A stretch of DNA of 34,455 bases from Reticulitermes lucifugus. Taxonomy: Eukaryota > Arthropoda > Insecta > Blattodea > Rhinotermitidae. Shown piece after piece: positions 32,879 through 34,455 of the stretch. The DNA is taken from positions 1 to 34,455 of the forward strand of contig JAKCWW010005919.1 in NCBI GenBank assembly GCA_026260175.1, given 5' to 3'. The position numbers and the translations under genes are program-made. How positions within the stretch are numbered: the stretch's first letter is position 1; every line of letters begins with the position of its first letter. A model generated the notes under the pieces. It was not told the origin of the DNA, ran no database searches, and saw only the letters and a program-made list of their open reading frames with translations.

Positions 32879-34455
32879 TTAAATGTGCTGCCTCTTCTGC
32901 TGCCGTTTGTACACAAGTCTAGGAGAATCCCTTGTTACCATCCAGCAATAGTTGGCTAACATCGATGAACTCCACTTGTCCTGGTATCTCTTCTCCATTG
33001 CTGCGATATTACGATGAAAACGTTCACCGTGCTCATTGCTAAGTGCCCCACAGTTTTCAGGGGAAAAAATCCAGGTGAGAGTGCAGAAAATGGATCTTTA
33101 GACATATTGCAGCCTAATTCCTCATAGGACAACAACAGGTTTTCAACAAGTTCCTTGTAGTTGTCAGCCTTATTATTTCCTAGAAACTTGGTTGCTACAA
33201 GACGGAAATCATTCTACGCCCTCTTCTCGTTGCCACTGAGAATGTGGTCGAACTATTTGTCTCTGAAGAGCTTGCGGATCTGATGACCGATGAAAACACC
33301 CTCATTGATTTTTGCAGCACTGATTCCTGTGAATTTCAAATTGAGGTACCTAAACGCTGGCCCTTTCTGATCCATAGCCTTAACGAAGTTCTTCATTAGC
33401 CCTAGTTTGATGTGCAGCGGAGGCAGCAAAATATTGCTGGATTCTACCAGTGGTAGGTGCTGTACATTCTTTGTTCCCAGTTCCAGTGATTGTCTGGAAG
33501 GCCAGTCCCTCCTCTTGTAATGGGAAGTCCTTGCCCAACTGTCCCATTCACGTAAGAAACAGCAAAACTTTGTATAGCCTTGCTGCAGTCCAAGCAATAC
33601 AGCAATAACTGTAAAGTCTCCACAAAGCTGCCATTGGTATTTCTTGTAGTTTACCCAGTTTAGAAGAAGCTTCATGTTGTCATATGATTCCTTTATATTG
33701 ACTGCATAACCAACTGGAATTGATGGCAACACGTTGCCATTATGGATCAGAACAGCTTTCAGACTTGACTTCGATGGGTCTGTAAAAAGTCTCCATTCCT
33801 CAGGCTTATGATTAATATTCAGGGCTGTCATGAGCTCATCAACATCGTTACAGGCGACAAGGTTACCTTCCTTCTTAAAGAATTGAGCCAGACATTTTTG
33901 GCGGGAACGGAATGCAGACACTTTCACATTGTCATCGAGGAGATTCCACTGTTGTAGTCTCGATGCCAACAGTTCTGCTTTACCCTTTGCAAGTTCCAGG
34001 TTTCTGACAAAATTGTTTAATTCATTCTGTGTGATCCTGTGTGGTTTAGCAGACATCACATTGTGTGCGAACTCATGATCTTTTGATGTTGATGGCTCAG
34101 ATATATCACAAATTTCATCATCCTCTCATTTTCCAATTCCAGTGTAACTATTTCTGGAGGTTCTGGAACAGGAAGTCCTTCACCATGAGGTAATGGCCGC
34201 ATAGTAGATGGTATATTCGGATAGCTTAAGGTCCACTTTTTCTTCTTCGAAAAACCTTGCCAGAGGGGAGGCACCATGCAGAAGTAACAGTCACTGATAT
34301 GATTCGTCTGCTCTCTCCACACCATGGGTATGGCAAAAGGCATTGATCGCCTTTTATGCTCAACCGCTTTCGAAGATTTGTTGCACAAGTAATGCAGCAT
34401 ATGTGTGGGGCCCAGCTCTTGTCCTGGTCCCCAATCTGGCATCCAAAGTAAAGAT
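32879..34455 (-). pseudogene. Broken copy of an uncharacterised transposon-like protein family
   Basis: Read on the minus strand from the right edge, conserved blocks appear in order: PMVWREQTNHISDCYFCM (34442-34056 frame); then, after a one-base shift near 34120-34130, EDDEICDISEPSTSK, NNFVRNLELAKGKAELLASR, PEEWRLFTDPSKSSLKAVLI, KFCCFLREWDSWAR and LPPLHIKLGLMKNFVKAMD (to 33256). A TAG (33253-33255) and a second TAG (33214-33216, probably from Trp) follow, then FLGNNKADNYKELVENLLL. Two further shifts (about 33094-33098 and at GGGG 33060-33063) flank a block that continues as NEHGERFHRNIAAMEKRYQ and LANYCW, with the stop at 32879-32881. I know the family as a multi-copy hypothetical protein of arthropods and other invertebrates, usually 600-900 residues. 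Multi-copy occurrence and scattered Asp/Glu blocks suggest a DDE-type transposase, but this is inference. The N-terminus lies outside the window. Confidence 0.75.

Overview
This is eukaryotic, almost certainly insect, genomic DNA: AT-rich, gene-poor, with GT-AG introns, tRNA-derived SINEs and many decayed transposons. The last residues of a repeated reverse-transcriptase relative (the '[14 protein letters not shown]' type) and the SINE families resemble repeats I associate with cockroaches, so a blattodean such as Periplaneta is a reasonable guess. That assignment is from memory and was not searched.

From 1 to about 28.0 kb I recognise no host gene. The stretch holds SINE copies (1-72, 3568-3835, 9515-9805, 10706-10964, and 14335-14600, which is interrupted by a 72-base N gap). 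All of them have their tRNA-like heads on the minus strand. It also holds two copies of a non-LTR reverse-transcriptase C-terminal repeat (8545-8755, 23083-23380), an inverted pair of an unknown dispersed repeat (about 9175-9330 and 20530-20655), a mariner remnant whose catalytic core is missing (about 22040-22575), and a fragment with the coding signature of another LINE-type repeat (27514-27722). Tandem arrays have 23-bp, 9-bp and about 140-bp periods. There are several simple repeats, two strong hairpins (25256-25311 and a MITE-like 27761-27915), and a 46-nt hammerhead-ribozyme-like motif on the minus strand (16491-16536). Long stretches between these show nothing I can name.

From about 28.35 kb to the right edge lies the one recognisable host gene, on the plus strand: the 5' part of PELP1 (RIX1-domain protein of the rixosome / 60S ribosome maturation complex). 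Seven exons with consistent splice phases give 286 codons. The gene continues past the window.

The intron after exon 7 contains a second, similarly laid out hammerhead-like motif on the plus strand (32467-32511). On the minus strand it carries a broken copy of a multi-copy protein family (32879 to the edge) with stops and frameshifts. I know this family as an uncharacterised, transposon-like protein of arthropods and other invertebrates; it is the least described item here.
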